From Eremophila alpestris peregrina (taxonomy: Eukaryota; Chordata; Aves; Passeriformes; Alaudidae): 64,000 nt of DNA. The notes under the pieces are model-generated. The model had not been told where the DNA came from. It ran no database searches and worked only from the letters and a program-made list of their open reading frames with translations. Every line of letters begins with the position of its first letter. The stretch's first letter is position 1. Position numbers and translations under genes: made by a program. Shown here piece after piece: positions 50,569 through 62,640 of this stretch. The stretch covers positions 4,257,899 through 4,321,898 of the forward strand of contig WMCF01000025.1 in the NCBI GenBank assembly GCA_009792885.1, given 5' to 3'.

Positions 50569-53500
50569 GGAAACCTTACAAGGGTTATGGGATTTTTTTT
50601 TTCATAGCAAGTAATTTTGAAAAATTTGGTTGAGTGTTAACCCATAAATGGATCCAGCTTAACCTCTGTCAAAGCCATTTTGTATTTTTTTCTTGTGGTT
50701 TTATAGGGCAATATAACTGAAACATCAGTTTTTATCATACATTTGGCTCTATCATAAAATCAAGTATTTTCAAATTTGAGCTGAACTGAATTACATCTTC
50801 CTTTCAAAGGATAGCAGGAAAAGAAGAAAGTAAATGCAACTTTGCAGACTTTCATTGCACATCACTGCAGAACCAAAGTGCAGACGTGTCCCATGATCTT
50901 GATTCAATCGCATACATGTCCTTGATAGTGTGATGGATTTTCCTAAAGTAGTCAATTTATAGTAGTCAATATAATGCCTTCCTAAAGTAGGCATTATAAT
51001 TAGATCTTCCAAAAGTTGCTCTCAGGAGGGGAAATATATACCACAGTGCTTTGAGAGGTTTCAGCTGTCATAGAAAGGATTTTGGCTGATAATCAAGCAA
51101 GAAGAAAATAGTTTTATTGGTCTTTCCTCCAAGTATCTTCTGATCTGACAACTACTCTCACCAGTCTGCTCTGTTACCCCTGGATCTTGGGTTTTATCAG
51201 CTAGAAAGTGTGAGGTATATCAAAATTCTCTGGTTTCACTCAGTGAAGTTGTGAAGAGATGTAGAAAGAGAAGAGTTACTATTTTGGCTGGAAAATAGAA
51301 TGTGCACTGGAAGAAACTTGTATTTAAAGCAATTCCCTGGAAATGTTCAAGGCCAGATTGGATTGGGATTTCAGCAACTTGTTTTGCCCTAAAAAAACCC
51401 AAACAAAAAATCCCCAAAAGAATCAGAAAATATTTGAATCAAATGGATAATATCCACTGGGCACTGGGTTGGTTAATGCCATATTGAGGCAATATAAGTA
51501 AGGAGCTGCATTGTTTTAAATCTGGAAGAGAAACTTCTTGCACATTTTAATAGTATTTCCCCTGAGACACATGTTGATATTCCTTAAAATATATAGTTCA
51601 ATAAAATGTAGAAATATATAATGAAGATAATAATTTTGTAGGAGTTTATATGAGTTAACAAGAGAAACTTCTTTTATTTTAAAAGAAATGTGCATGTGTT
51701 TGAAAGTACCAAAAATAAAACATAAATCATTATATATCTTTATCTTCAATATTAGCCAGCCCTTAAATAAGATTCTTAAATAAACTTGATTTTTTTGTTC
51801 TTGTTGTTGTAGTACAATAAAGGATCTGATATGGCAATGAACTGGCAGTGTTGGAATATTTCCATCCCATTTTTGAAAATCAGATAAAACAGTATTTCTG
51901 ATTATCAGTTTAAAATTTCAGAAAATCTCTTGATTACATACAAGTTTGTTACACTGTGGAAATTCACCATCACTGGCCTCTTACCTCTAGGACTTTCAGT
52001 AATTTTGGAAATGAACTCTTCATTAGCTTTTCTTTTATTTCACTCTTCCTTTGTAAACATTCTTTACATCTGTATTCAAATTTTGTAATTTTTACCCTTT
52101 GAAAATGTGCTTCTCAGAAGTTTCAAATCATCCTTATCCCACCATTTATGACCAGAAAGATGTGCCACAAAGTATCCTTCTCATATAAAATCATACTTGT
52201 TTGGAAAACATTTATAATTATATTAGAATGAGCTAAATTTAGAATTACTGTACTAAATAAGCTCAAAATTTTTCACACAAGTTCACTTATGTCTTTTTAT
52301 GTCTCCCTGACGTTTTCATCTCTGTGTGTACTGTTTTTCAAATAATATGATTAATCACAAGTTTAAAGATATTATTTTGGCTGCATTTGTTCTCCTTTTT
52401 CTACCAAAGTTCATATTAAGTAATCATAACAGATTTAACATTTATAGCACTGTAACCGGTAGTATCATTTTAGGTTATCTCTCTTTTTGCTAACAACTGA
52501 TATTTCTCATTCTTGACGGTTGTTTTTTTTTTTATTAACATCCTTTCACATACATTATAGCTTCCTTTACTGCCCCCTGTTCCCAGCATTCAGCTATCTA
52601 ATTAATTTGGTAATGTAAGACTTGACAGGTGGTTTTAATTTTCTGCACCACTGAGAGGGAGACATGAGATTGCAGTCAGGGAATACAAATATCACCGTGA
52701 TATTTGTTTTAATATGATTGTTTTGGTTTTTTTTCTTGAGAATGTGTAAAGCTATTTTACTGGCTTAGAACAAATAGGGATGAGGGATTTTGGGTTTCAT
52801 AGTGTCATGTTGCCTGATCAGTAGGATAAGATTATGTTTAACAGAAAATAATTCTCTTGTGCACTTTTTCTGTCTTACAATTTTTGATGTAAAAATATTT
52901 TTAATGGGCAAATATCATGCTATAACACTTTTTGATACAATAGCAAGAATTTTGTAAGTTGGAGACCTTCTTTTAGTAGGTGTTTCTCTGAAAAGGGGCC
53001 TTAAGGATGATACCTAAATAGTAAAAGTTACAGAAATGCAAAAAACTGGTTAAAAGAAATGTTATTCTCTTTCCCATCCCTGAGAGAGTCATAATTTTTG
53101 CCTAAATGTCCTTGAATATCTTACAGCACTGGAATAAATAACTGGATAGTTCCTATTTTGATCTCACTGCTGCAATACTGTATTGTCTTGCAATTCTGGA
53201 TGAATGGTAACTAAAATGTGCATGAGAGGCAAGAAGTATTTCCTGCTCACTTAAGAGAAAATTGAGATATGGCATAGATCAAGTGACATCCTTACAAAAT
53301 ATGAATGCCAGGGGTAATAGAGGCAGTTTTAGGTGAAAAGGCCCCTAAAATCAGATTTCTTGATTTCTGATGTATTTCACTGCTCACTCTTTCTTTACAC
53401 ACTATTTCCCTACTCCTAAGGCAGGCACAATAGATTTCATTCCATTTTATATTACTTACAGAAACCTAGATGTAAAATGACTTGATAAGTGAATGCTTCT

Positions 53501-54143
53501 GAAGCAGTCTTATCTGTGTTCTAGTCTTCTGTAAAACTCATGTGTGGTAAACTGTGTAGCTTCTGAATAAAATAAAAAGACTTAGAAGAGATAAACTACT
53601 TGTACAAAGCAGCAGAATGTTAAAAAAGAAAAGAATGACAGAAGCATTCATATAAGGTTTGAATTCATCAGCCTTGTCCCTTGATTTGTGACCTGGTTTC
53701 TAACCCACTGCATATTGTCATTTGAGTACCCCAGCCTCAGATAACCTTGGGAACTCTTGGCCAGTCCTACACTTGCAAGAGAGGGAGGCAACAGTCTTGG
53801 AGCAAATTATTTCTTCTGAACATTTAAGGACTCAGTCAGGTGGAGGAGTGGAACATTGCTAAGCACTGCCACTAGATAATGCAGTGGTAGTTAATTCTCA
53901 ACATTTCAGTCTTCTGTGTAGAGGAGCAGTTTGGGAACATAAAAGATTATTTAGAGAATGTAAAATCAGCTTTTTCTGAGGGGTTCCTTAAGTGAAGTTC
54001 CATATCTTTTAGATGACTCCTAGTGGAAAGATGATCATGCAATGGGGATCTCCTGAAGTCAATGGATTGTTGCACTGGCATCAAGACACCACCCTTCAAG
54101 GAGGGCTGCAACATCTAAACAAGGAAATTATGTTTAAAATTAT
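50569..54143. other. Unique AT-rich DNA, no gene seen
   Basis: No exon or repeat recognised. TATAATGCCT and AGGCATTATA form a 10-bp inverted repeat at about 50970-50998 with TCCTAAAGTAG repeated nearby. Confidence 0.55.
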
Positions 54144-54672
54144 CATAGAACCCTTTAAAATTATCAAGTCATCTAGGTTGGAAAACACTTGTAAGATCAT
54201 TGAGCACCACCATTAACCTAGCACTGCCAAGCCCACCACTGAACTGTGTCCCTCTGTGCCAGAGGTCTTTTAAATACATCAAGGGGATACGGTTTAAAAA
54301 CTTTCCTGGGTAAGCTCTCCTGATACCAGACTACCTTTTCCATGAAGAAGTTTTTTCTAATAGCTAATCTAAACCTGTCCTGGCTGTTTCCTCTTGTTCT
54401 GTTGCTCTCTTTTATTTCTTGGAAAAGAGACTGACCCCTGTCTTACTACTACACTCTTTCAATTTGTTGTAGACAGTGACAAGGTTCCCCCTCAAACTCC
54501 TTTTCTCAAAACTAAAGAGCCCCAGTTCCCTCAATCACTCAGACATTTTCTGTAGAATCTTCACCAGCTTTGTTGCTCTTTGGACACACTCCAGCACCTC
54601 AATGTCTTTCTTGTATGGAGATGACCAAAACTTAACATAGGATTTGAGGTATGGCCCCACCATGATATCTGT
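54144..54672 (-). mobile_element. CR1 LINE fragment, 3' end
   Basis: On the plus strand: 'gtcatctaggttggaaaaca', 'aagatcattgagcaccacca', 'cctagcactgccaagcccac', 'tttttctaatagctaatcta', 'aacctgtcctggctgtttcc', 'gttccctcaatcactcagac', 'tttgttgctctttggacaca' and 'ctccagcacctcaatgtctt'. These are CR1 3' blocks in order, read backwards. The 3' edge has two TTTAAAATTATCA copies 21 bases apart, in place of the usual terminal octamer repeats. It is a different subfamily from the 0.8 kb and 47 kb copies and is moderately diverged. Confidence 0.92.
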
Positions 54673-56878
54673 CATAGTCTGGCTGAAAAGAGACAAGGAG
54701 AGCCTTTTTTTCTCTCTCCTGTATTCATTACTGTTGATGTAAATATGGCTCCTGCACTTCCATTCTTATCTGATGGCACATATGACCATACAGACCTAAG
54801 CTGTTTTCCCAAATAAAAAGCTCCATGCTGCTTCCCTGTGTGTGGGCTTTGGTCATGGGATACTTCACCAGTGCAATGCTTATGAGGGTATCACCTAAGG
54901 ATTGATTATCTTTGAAAATCACATTCTATTTTGAGTGTCTAAAAATGAACTGATGTTTAGGCAGTCAGATTTGAAAACTGGATGCATACCGTGTAAATGG
55001 ACAATCTTCCCTGTATGAGATGCAAAAAAGCAAAGACAATATAAGGGAATGGATTGCAATAGATATTTAGTGAAACCCAACGACATTCGATCCATACGTG
55101 TTCATGAGTTTGTCACAGACTAAAGGAAAAAACCCAAAAGCTTTGTCAGTGTTGTCACCACTACATAAAGTCATGATCAACTTTTCACTGAGCTCAAGCA
55201 GGACAGCAGTGCTACTTCATTACTTATCACTTTACCCTGCATTTGAATTCCAGCAACAGCAACACACATAAAATGGTAGAGGGACTCAGGAACTCATCTG
55301 CAAGATTAGAGAAAGGATTCATCTTCCATGGTAAAATTCTATTTTAAACCAACAAGGTTCTGTTTGTCATGCTACCTGTTGTCCTAGGTATGTTGCTTAA
55401 ATATTAATCTATTATTAAATATTAGCCCAGAGTAAAATTGCAAACTGAATCGCACATTTGATCAGTGACTCTGCATATGCTGCCACTTAATCATGTTCAA
55501 AAGCATGTTCAGCTTTTCACTATTCAACCATCAGCTTTGTGCCCATTCCCCTATGTTTTCTAAAGTGGTTTTGTGAAATTTTGTGATGACAGCTTTCCTT
55601 TTTAAAGGTCTGCCTGGCCTTGATGTACAATTCTAGGTATTTTGACTTTCTGTCATGCGAGCTTGGACAGAATTCCAGCCACTCTTTATCAGTGGCATAA
55701 CTCTGTAGTGTCAGATCTGAATTAATCCCTTTAATGAAATATTCTTTAGAGGCAGGTAAATGGCTGTCCTTGTAAACTGAAGGCTGTGTGTCCTTCTAGC
55801 CTCAAGAATCCCAGAACAACTCTATTTCTTGAAAGAGAGAGAGAAGTGTTATTCCAGAGAAGAGATGGCCAAGAGTGACTGACTGCAAGTAGAAGAGAAA
55901 TGGCTTCAGGGATTTCAAGAGGCTAAGGGAATCCTTAGTAGTTTAGAAATAAAAAGTTAAGGAAAATCATTATTCCTTGGAGCTCTTCCTTTCTGAGCTA
56001 GAGTGAGCAGCAGATAGAAAGAATATTGAGGGACATGCAAAATTAGGCAGGTGCCTGTTGAAAGGGCTGCATGTACAAACCAGAGCAGGCATTCCTCTCT
56101 TGGCACAGGGCTGGACAGAAATAACAGTTGCCTCTCTCCTGTTGAGAGGCAGCAGTGAAAATGCATGGAAAATGATGCCAGCAAATAGCTTTAATTTTGT
56201 GTAATGTACACCTGTCAAAAGAATGCAATGCAGTTATTTGTTTGGGCCATCTGCTTTTGGGCAAATAAAAATAGTTCATTAGAAACCATCATTAGAAAAT
56301 TGTTTGCAAATGCCATCTCAAGTAAGATTCTGGCTCCTTTAAGTTTGCTAAAAGCAAACATTCTTAGGGAAAAATGTCAGATATCTTCCCGGAGTAGAAA
56401 TCCAGTGATCCTTTTGTCTTCAGAGCATCTAAATTGCCGTAGTCTTTTAATATTAATGCTAAAAATTTTTAAAAATGGCATCAACTATAACTTGCCCATT
56501 CTGCCAACTAGTAGGTTTGGCTAGTAAACAAAATGTGAATAATCAATACAATTTCTTGGCATAAACATTCAGTAGATTTTCTATGGCACAAACCTTATTA
56601 GTAGACTGGCAGGAGATCCCTTTGCAATACGGAGTTACCTTAAGTGAAAAAATAAGTCCAAGAGTGCAGAGTCAGCAGAGTGCATGGGGCATTAAAGAAT
56701 AGGGAAAAAATTACAATGGCTCCTTTTCAGAAATGAAAATGTTTGATATGTTAACAGAAGTTAGGTATAACTGTAAAAAAAATGCAGTTATTGTAGTCCA
56801 ACTTTTGAAAAAGATCAGCAATAGTTTCTGGTATTAATGTGACACAATTGATGTGCTTTTTCCTTGGAAAAAGTTCCT
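54673..56878. other. Unique DNA, no gene seen
   Basis: No repeat or exon recognised. About 56210-56520 contains ATTTGCAAAT-like and ATTAG motifs in mixed-composition sequence and is the best candidate in the window for a conserved non-coding element, by appearance only. Confidence 0.5.
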
Positions 56879-57496
56879 TTACTTCCATCCACAGAGCAAT
56901 GGCACAGAACCTCTGTAGGGCTCTACTTGTCTATTCCAAAGTGAGAAGAGAACAAGCAAGAGCAGAGGATTGCTTACATACCACCATTCTCTGTCTTCCC
57001 CACAAATGACCAGGAGGTATAGACACATGATGTACAGGAACATGATATATGAGAAGCTATCTTTTGGAGACACGAGTTCCTCCACTGCAGTTTGCTGCTG
57101 CATGTGTTCTCCATAGCTATTAACACCTTCTCCACCATCTCTAAAGGTTAGGAAAGAGAAGATAAGATAAGAACTAAGTAATAAAAGCCTATCTAAGCTG
57201 TGTGTTATTGCTGCTTTTGAAAATGGCATATACGTAATGTGGTTGACATGGTTGGTGGTCAAAATTTTAATGGGAGCAGTAAGGAGTCGAAGGAGTCCTG
57301 GAGTGAATGGGCAAAGAGTATGGAAGGGGACACCCCTGTCATTGTTTAGCTTTATAGTAGAGCTTCTTGAACTGCTTTTTGTGTTTAGGTTTGAAAGTTT
57401 TACATTTTCTTCATGTTTTGTTCCAAGGCATTTACTGCTTTCCATGCCCAGTTTTCTTGCTTGAAATTTTCTTTCAGTCAATCTGCATCTAGTCAT
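56879..57496 (-). other. Unrecognised 205-codon open reading frame
   Basis: This is the longest gap-free open frame in the window. The first 60 or so predicted residues are basic and serine-rich. Hydrophobic stretches follow at about 102-118, 149-165 and 178-186, with a WWY motif at 171-173. No domain, signal peptide or family was recognised. There is no evident repeat here. A frame this long is unexpected by chance in DNA with this composition, but one such frame in 64 kb is not proof of a gene. It could be chance, a fragment of an unrecognised retroelement, or a real lineage-specific exon. Confidence 0.15.
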
Positions 57497-58609
57497 AAAC
57501 TTCTCAGATGGGTATAATGAAAGCTTTTTTACATTGTATTATCTCATGTTGTAAGAAGCACAGAGGTAATTAGGTTCCACCCTTTCCTTCTTTTTGTCCG
57601 GTGTCCTCCCAAGACTTCCCAATGTAACATGAGTGGATCTCTCATGATTCCAACTCTATGGTTAAATCAATAAAAAATGGTTCACTAAGGTATACTTGCA
57701 GTTTGAATCATCTCTACCTCTACAATGAGAGCCTGTTATCTCAGGGGCAAAGAGGCAAATGCAATTTTCTCTAAACAGACACATTCATCCTGCAGCTTTC
57801 TAATTGGGATGATCTACTTGGTGATGTTGGGTGTTATCTTCTTTTGCTGTATCAATATTGTCCCCTCTGAAATTTTTAAAATGTCAGCATCCAGTTATAT
57901 TGAGAAAGACTAGCATTCTCTCCCTAGCATGACTAAAGGATACATAAAGTATTTTTCTCCAGTGGTTTTATAAATGTCACTCAGGAGATCTACAAATTCA
58001 GATCTGACACTCCTGAGTGGATCATGCAATAAGTTTCAGCATATACATCCTTCTCAGAATAATGTAGCAGGTACAGTTAGTCTTGTAAGTACAAGGTGCT
58101 TGTGGGTTCTTATTTCACTGTTTCCTTTCCTCATAACCTGGAAGAAATCTGAAAGTAAATTAAATGTCTCTTTTTCTCTGGTGATGTATGAGAAATTAGC
58201 TCAGGGGACTCTTTGTCAAGGAATGGCTTAGTACTTCTGGAAAACAAAAAGGTCATAATGTAGAGAGATCAAATATGCTGAGAAGACAGAATAGCTGTGG
58301 TTCAAAAGCACACTTGAGAAGATGTGAGGAACTCAGACCATAGTAGTATGTGTTCAAGGATCACTGTTTGGTGTTCTAATGCATGAGATATGACTGAGCC
58401 AGGTAATCTCCTTCTCATTGGCTCCTTCCTACTCGCTTTTTTCCCTATCACCTCTGACTCTCACTACCTATCCTGTAGTTAAAGGTAAACCAGCAGCTGT
58501 GCTTTGTAGTGCTACATATATGAAAGCTAAAAACAATGTGAAAGATAAGGTTCTAGTTATCAGTTTTACACTGAGAAGTAATCAACACTGGGAAAAAAGA
58601 ATAAGGAGG
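57497..58609. other. Unique DNA, no gene seen
   Basis: Only a 10-bp inverted repeat (CACTCAGGAG at 57978-57987 with CTCCTGAGTG at 58010-58019) was noticed. Confidence 0.5.
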
Positions 58610-59243
58610 TGTCCTGGTTTAAGGCAAATTTGGGAGGAAACCTCCCAAATGGGGGTTCCTCTGGGAAGCAAACCGTAACCCTATTGGTTCGGGAAAAAAT
58701 CTCCTTAGAGATAAGTGGGAAAAAACTGTTTATTTAACAAAGTACTTAGAAACATAGAAATTAATAATATGAAACAATAAAACCTGGAAAAATTGGGAAT
58801 GTCTTTGCTGTGGAAGCTCGGCTCACTCAGCCTGTTATCAGTCTCTCCGGCACTGGAAAATGCCAGCCTAGGGCTGCTGGCCCACCAGTGTGGACTTCCA
58901 GTGCTCTCGCTCTTGTGGGTCTTTCAGTCCAAGAGCAGGTTTAAACAGTCCCAAGAAAAAGGAAAATAATAAAAAAAAAAAACAGTCCAGGGAACTTCTC
59001 TGCCCCAGCTAGCCAAAACTAACTCAAAGCAAAGGAGATCTCTGACCCACCGCCTGTCCGTGCTTCAGATGAACAGTCCAGGAGCTGGAATGAGGAGGAG
59101 TGAGCTGCTGTTCTAAAAACAAACTCTGCACTTCTCTTTTCTCCCCCTTCACTCTCGGAACCAGTATTAAAGGTACAGAACACAATATCTAACATAGAAC
59201 AGATGATTTGGGGATACAAGCATCATAAAGTCACTCTAGGACA
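58610..59243 (-). mobile_element. Well-preserved solo LTR, ERVL-like, with TSD
   Basis: The element runs from TGTCCTGGTTTAAGGC to '…agtcactctaggaca', so its ends are TG and CA with short inverted termini (TGTCCTGG against CTAGGACA). GGAGG sits immediately on both sides (58605-58609 and 59244-59248), a perfect 5-bp target duplication as in ERVL. The family is the one common in songbirds with 'gcaaatttgggaggaaacct'. A minus-strand AATAAA (complement of 58729-58734) lies about 120 bp from the 3' end and supports minus orientation. No internal retroviral sequence remains. Confidence 0.9.
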
Positions 59244-62200
59244 GGAGGACTACAAAAGAAGACAAAGAAATGGCAGAGAACTCACATGTTAAAATTTCCA
59301 GGCTGTCTTCTATTATTTAATGCATATTTTCTGCTGGCACACAGATATAGGGGAGGAAAAATGCAGGAATTTAAGGTGCATATATTTAATGACTATATAA
59401 ATGCTATTGCATTAAGAATCTGATTAATTATCCCTAATTATAAAAATATATTTCTGACATTTTTTACTTAATAAGTATATAAATAATATTTTTATTTTAA
59501 GAAAATATTGACATTATAACCCTCTACAAACTTAAGTTGTTGAATTGATACATATTTTAGAAGCATGATTTTCACTAAACTCCTAATTTATTTCATCTTT
59601 TAATTACATAGTAGTTAATTAAGCATTCTTGAAAATGCCCTCATAAGTCTACACATTAAAAAAAGTGTATTCTATACATTTATAAAGATAAATAGTAGAA
59701 GATGAACCCTTCCATTTGCACAATTTAAAATATGTCTTTGTTTCATGGATATTTCCAAACTGGATGACATCCAATTAAAGAGACCTGAATTACAAAGAAA
59801 CAAACAATAAAACTATAAAAGAGCAGTCTAATTGGATTATAAATTTGCTTATAGGCTGGTTGGTCTTTCCTATCCCTGTCCCCAACCATAAATTGGAAGG
59901 TGTTTTTTAAAAAATCCAGACATTTATTTTCATAGTGATGTGTATATTAAATAATCAACAAAGCTAAAACTATGCAGTTCAATTTCATCCACTTCTTCCT
60001 ATAGATGTTAATAGATACATTATTTTTATGGCTCACCTAAAAAATTATTGTGGATTTCTGATTTTGCCTGGTGCCAATCCATTCACATCTGTTGAAAGAC
60101 AATTATGCTGAGGATTTCAGAGCAACAACAACTTTAATTTAAATTGTGTATATGTGGCTTAAGAACATAAAGTAAAATTGCAGTGCAATATAGTGAAAGC
60201 TGTAAAATATAACAATCTTATTGAAGCAGCCTCCGATCTTCAAGTAAACAGCCCCAAACTGGTACAAGAGTGCTCCTTCACCTTCATTAAAAAATGTACC
60301 TCCATTTTTAGGTTTACAGTAGGAAGGTTTGGGGAGCTGTTTGTGCTCTCTCTGCCTTTCTTTTGGTGCATGTACTCAAAAACTCTGAAATTTTGATTCA
60401 GGGAATACTTTCTGCTGTCTGGATTTCTGTGAGAATGTCATAAATTGAGGTTTTTCTGTCGAATTGAGAAAGTCATGGCTGGTGGTTTTTATCAATAGAT
60501 CTGAGAGTGTTTTTATAAAGGGTTGTTTTTCTCAAAGTGATACACAGAGAAGAGGAGGTTACCAGGGAGGCCAGAGGCTGAAACAAAATTGTATTGAGGG
60601 TCCTGGTTCTTGACAGTGCTTTTTCTTCAGTCAAAAACTCAGAAACAGATAACATCTTGCACTTGGGTTTTTGCTTGCCCTCCACCAGCATTGACTGACC
60701 AGAGTCTTTATAAACACCCCGTGTTGTGGAGTTGGCTCTATCACCACCTGAATGGCAGGTATTTTATGCTGTATGTGTGGTGAGGCATCTCTGTGATAAT
60801 AGGAACAAAAGAGGCTGGAGCAGGAATATTAGCTTCTCCTAGATGAGTACATATTAATGGAGCAACAGACCAGGTGCCATATTCTGACTTTGGGTCTGAA
60901 ACAGCAGCAGTCAGGAGCAGCAACAGAAATGAAACCCAGCTTTTCTGCCACTAGTCAGATTTTTTGGCTTGTGGAATACCTCCAAGATACAGTCCTCAGT
61001 GGGTAATTTCAGATAGATTTAGACTGAGCAGTTAGCAAACAAAACTACCTTTCCTGCTTCCTTAATTCCCTAGGTGACCCTAACCTCCTTCACTAAGCTG
61101 CACCTCTCCCATGGGAATGAAGGCAGAGGATGAAGGACTGCCCTGGTCAGGCCTCCTGCCTCAGAGAGCTGTGGTGCTGCTGGAAGGATGGCTCACAGCA
61201 GGTCCTTGGAAGCATGCCAAAGCCCTGGAGTGCCTTGGGTCTTTTTCCATAATTAGCCTTTGCAGGAGGCGCCTCCCACCTGCAGGGCAGGGTGCTCCTG
61301 CTGGATGCTGTGTTGGCACACAATCCTTGTGAGTTCAGAGAGCAGCTGAAGTGGGGCAGGGAGCAAAACCTGGAGTTTATGTCTTGTTCTCCTGTGTTTA
61401 CAATTTCTTGTCTCTTATTTTTAAGCATGCATAGGCTATGTATGGCATACTTCAGCATGTGACATTCTTCTCTCCCTAAAATAGCTTGTCAAAGTGCTTT
61501 TTTGGATGCCTTAATATCGGCTTCCAGCACCATTACAAATGGCCTGACATGTCTCTCCTGACCTACAGGTGTTTTTTCTAAAGAGTAAAGGTCTCTTGTA
61601 GGCTTTGTATGATCACTGAAAGCAGTGTGTCAATGTCTTGAAGTCTTTTGGATGTATACATAGTCAATCAACAGGCATATTTAGGTACCAGAATTATTGT
61701 CTGTATTGATAAAGGACCATTTTCTTATTTAAATATTACCTTCCTGTGCCAGCAATTTTTCAATAAAGTAAAAAAATTTTGTTCAAATGTGAACCCACTG
61801 CTGTGAAGCTTGTTTTAAGAACAGAGAGCTTGGGCTCTTAAGCAAGTACTCTTCCACAAGGTACCACCTGGGTAAGAACTAAATGGAGTTATGGGTGATT
61901 CTTCAAGTCTGTCCTGACTGAACTAAGAGACAATTTTCATTTTTGCAGCAGTGGTTATGAATTTTGGAGGATAATAAAATTCTTTGTTTGTAAGATAACA
62001 TATCGAAGAAGGTCAGTCAGTTCCCTTTTTTATTGGTTTTTTTATTTTTGTAAATGTGAGTACTAAAAATATCAAGACCAAATTTGGTTGTACAGTTTAC
62101 CTGTGGCTTGACTTATGTAGGTTATTTGTTTTTCTTAATTGTGCTCTGTGCTTGGTTAGCTAATTTACATGTCAATAAATTTTTTGGCAGAAGCTTCTTC

Positions 62201-62458
62201 AGCAGCAACAGCTGACAAGTGTTGCCTTTCTCACAGTGGATTCTAAATAATGTATACACCTGATTGTGCATAAGTAGCCTTGTTACATGTAAATCAGAAT
62301 TGTGACGGGAAAAACTATCATTCTCCAAACATTTGTGCAAATAGAAAAGGAGTGTCCAATCTGAAAATGAAAGATGCAGCACTTCTGCTGTGCCTGCCTG
62401 ACATTGGCTGCTTGGTGTGTTTTCTGCTCATTCGAGATAGCTGCTGCTTTTCATTGGC
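59244..62458. other. Unique AT-rich DNA with one GC-rich patch
   Basis: No gene recognised. About 61087-61380 is clearly GC-richer than its surroundings and has both-strand open frames of 73 and 103 codons without domains. It could be an old repeat or a regulatory or exonic patch. Confidence 0.45.
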
Positions 62459-62640
62459 TTGAGCTTTCTTTTCTTGGCTCTGTTGTTTTTTGGTGGGTTT
62501 TTGTTTGTTTGCTTGTGGTTTTTGTGGGGGTTTTTTTGTGGGGTGTTTTTGTTTTTGTTTAGTGTTTTGTTGTTTTTTGTTTTGTTTTATTTCGGTTTCT
62601 TATTCATTTTTTTTGCTTTTTCACTGACCATCTTGAATTA
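62459..62640. repeat. T/G-only low-complexity tract
   Basis: Almost all bases are T or G on the plus strand, with GTTTT and GGTTTTT phrases. The frames here translate to F/V/L/G-rich strings and are composition artefacts. Confidence 0.9.
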
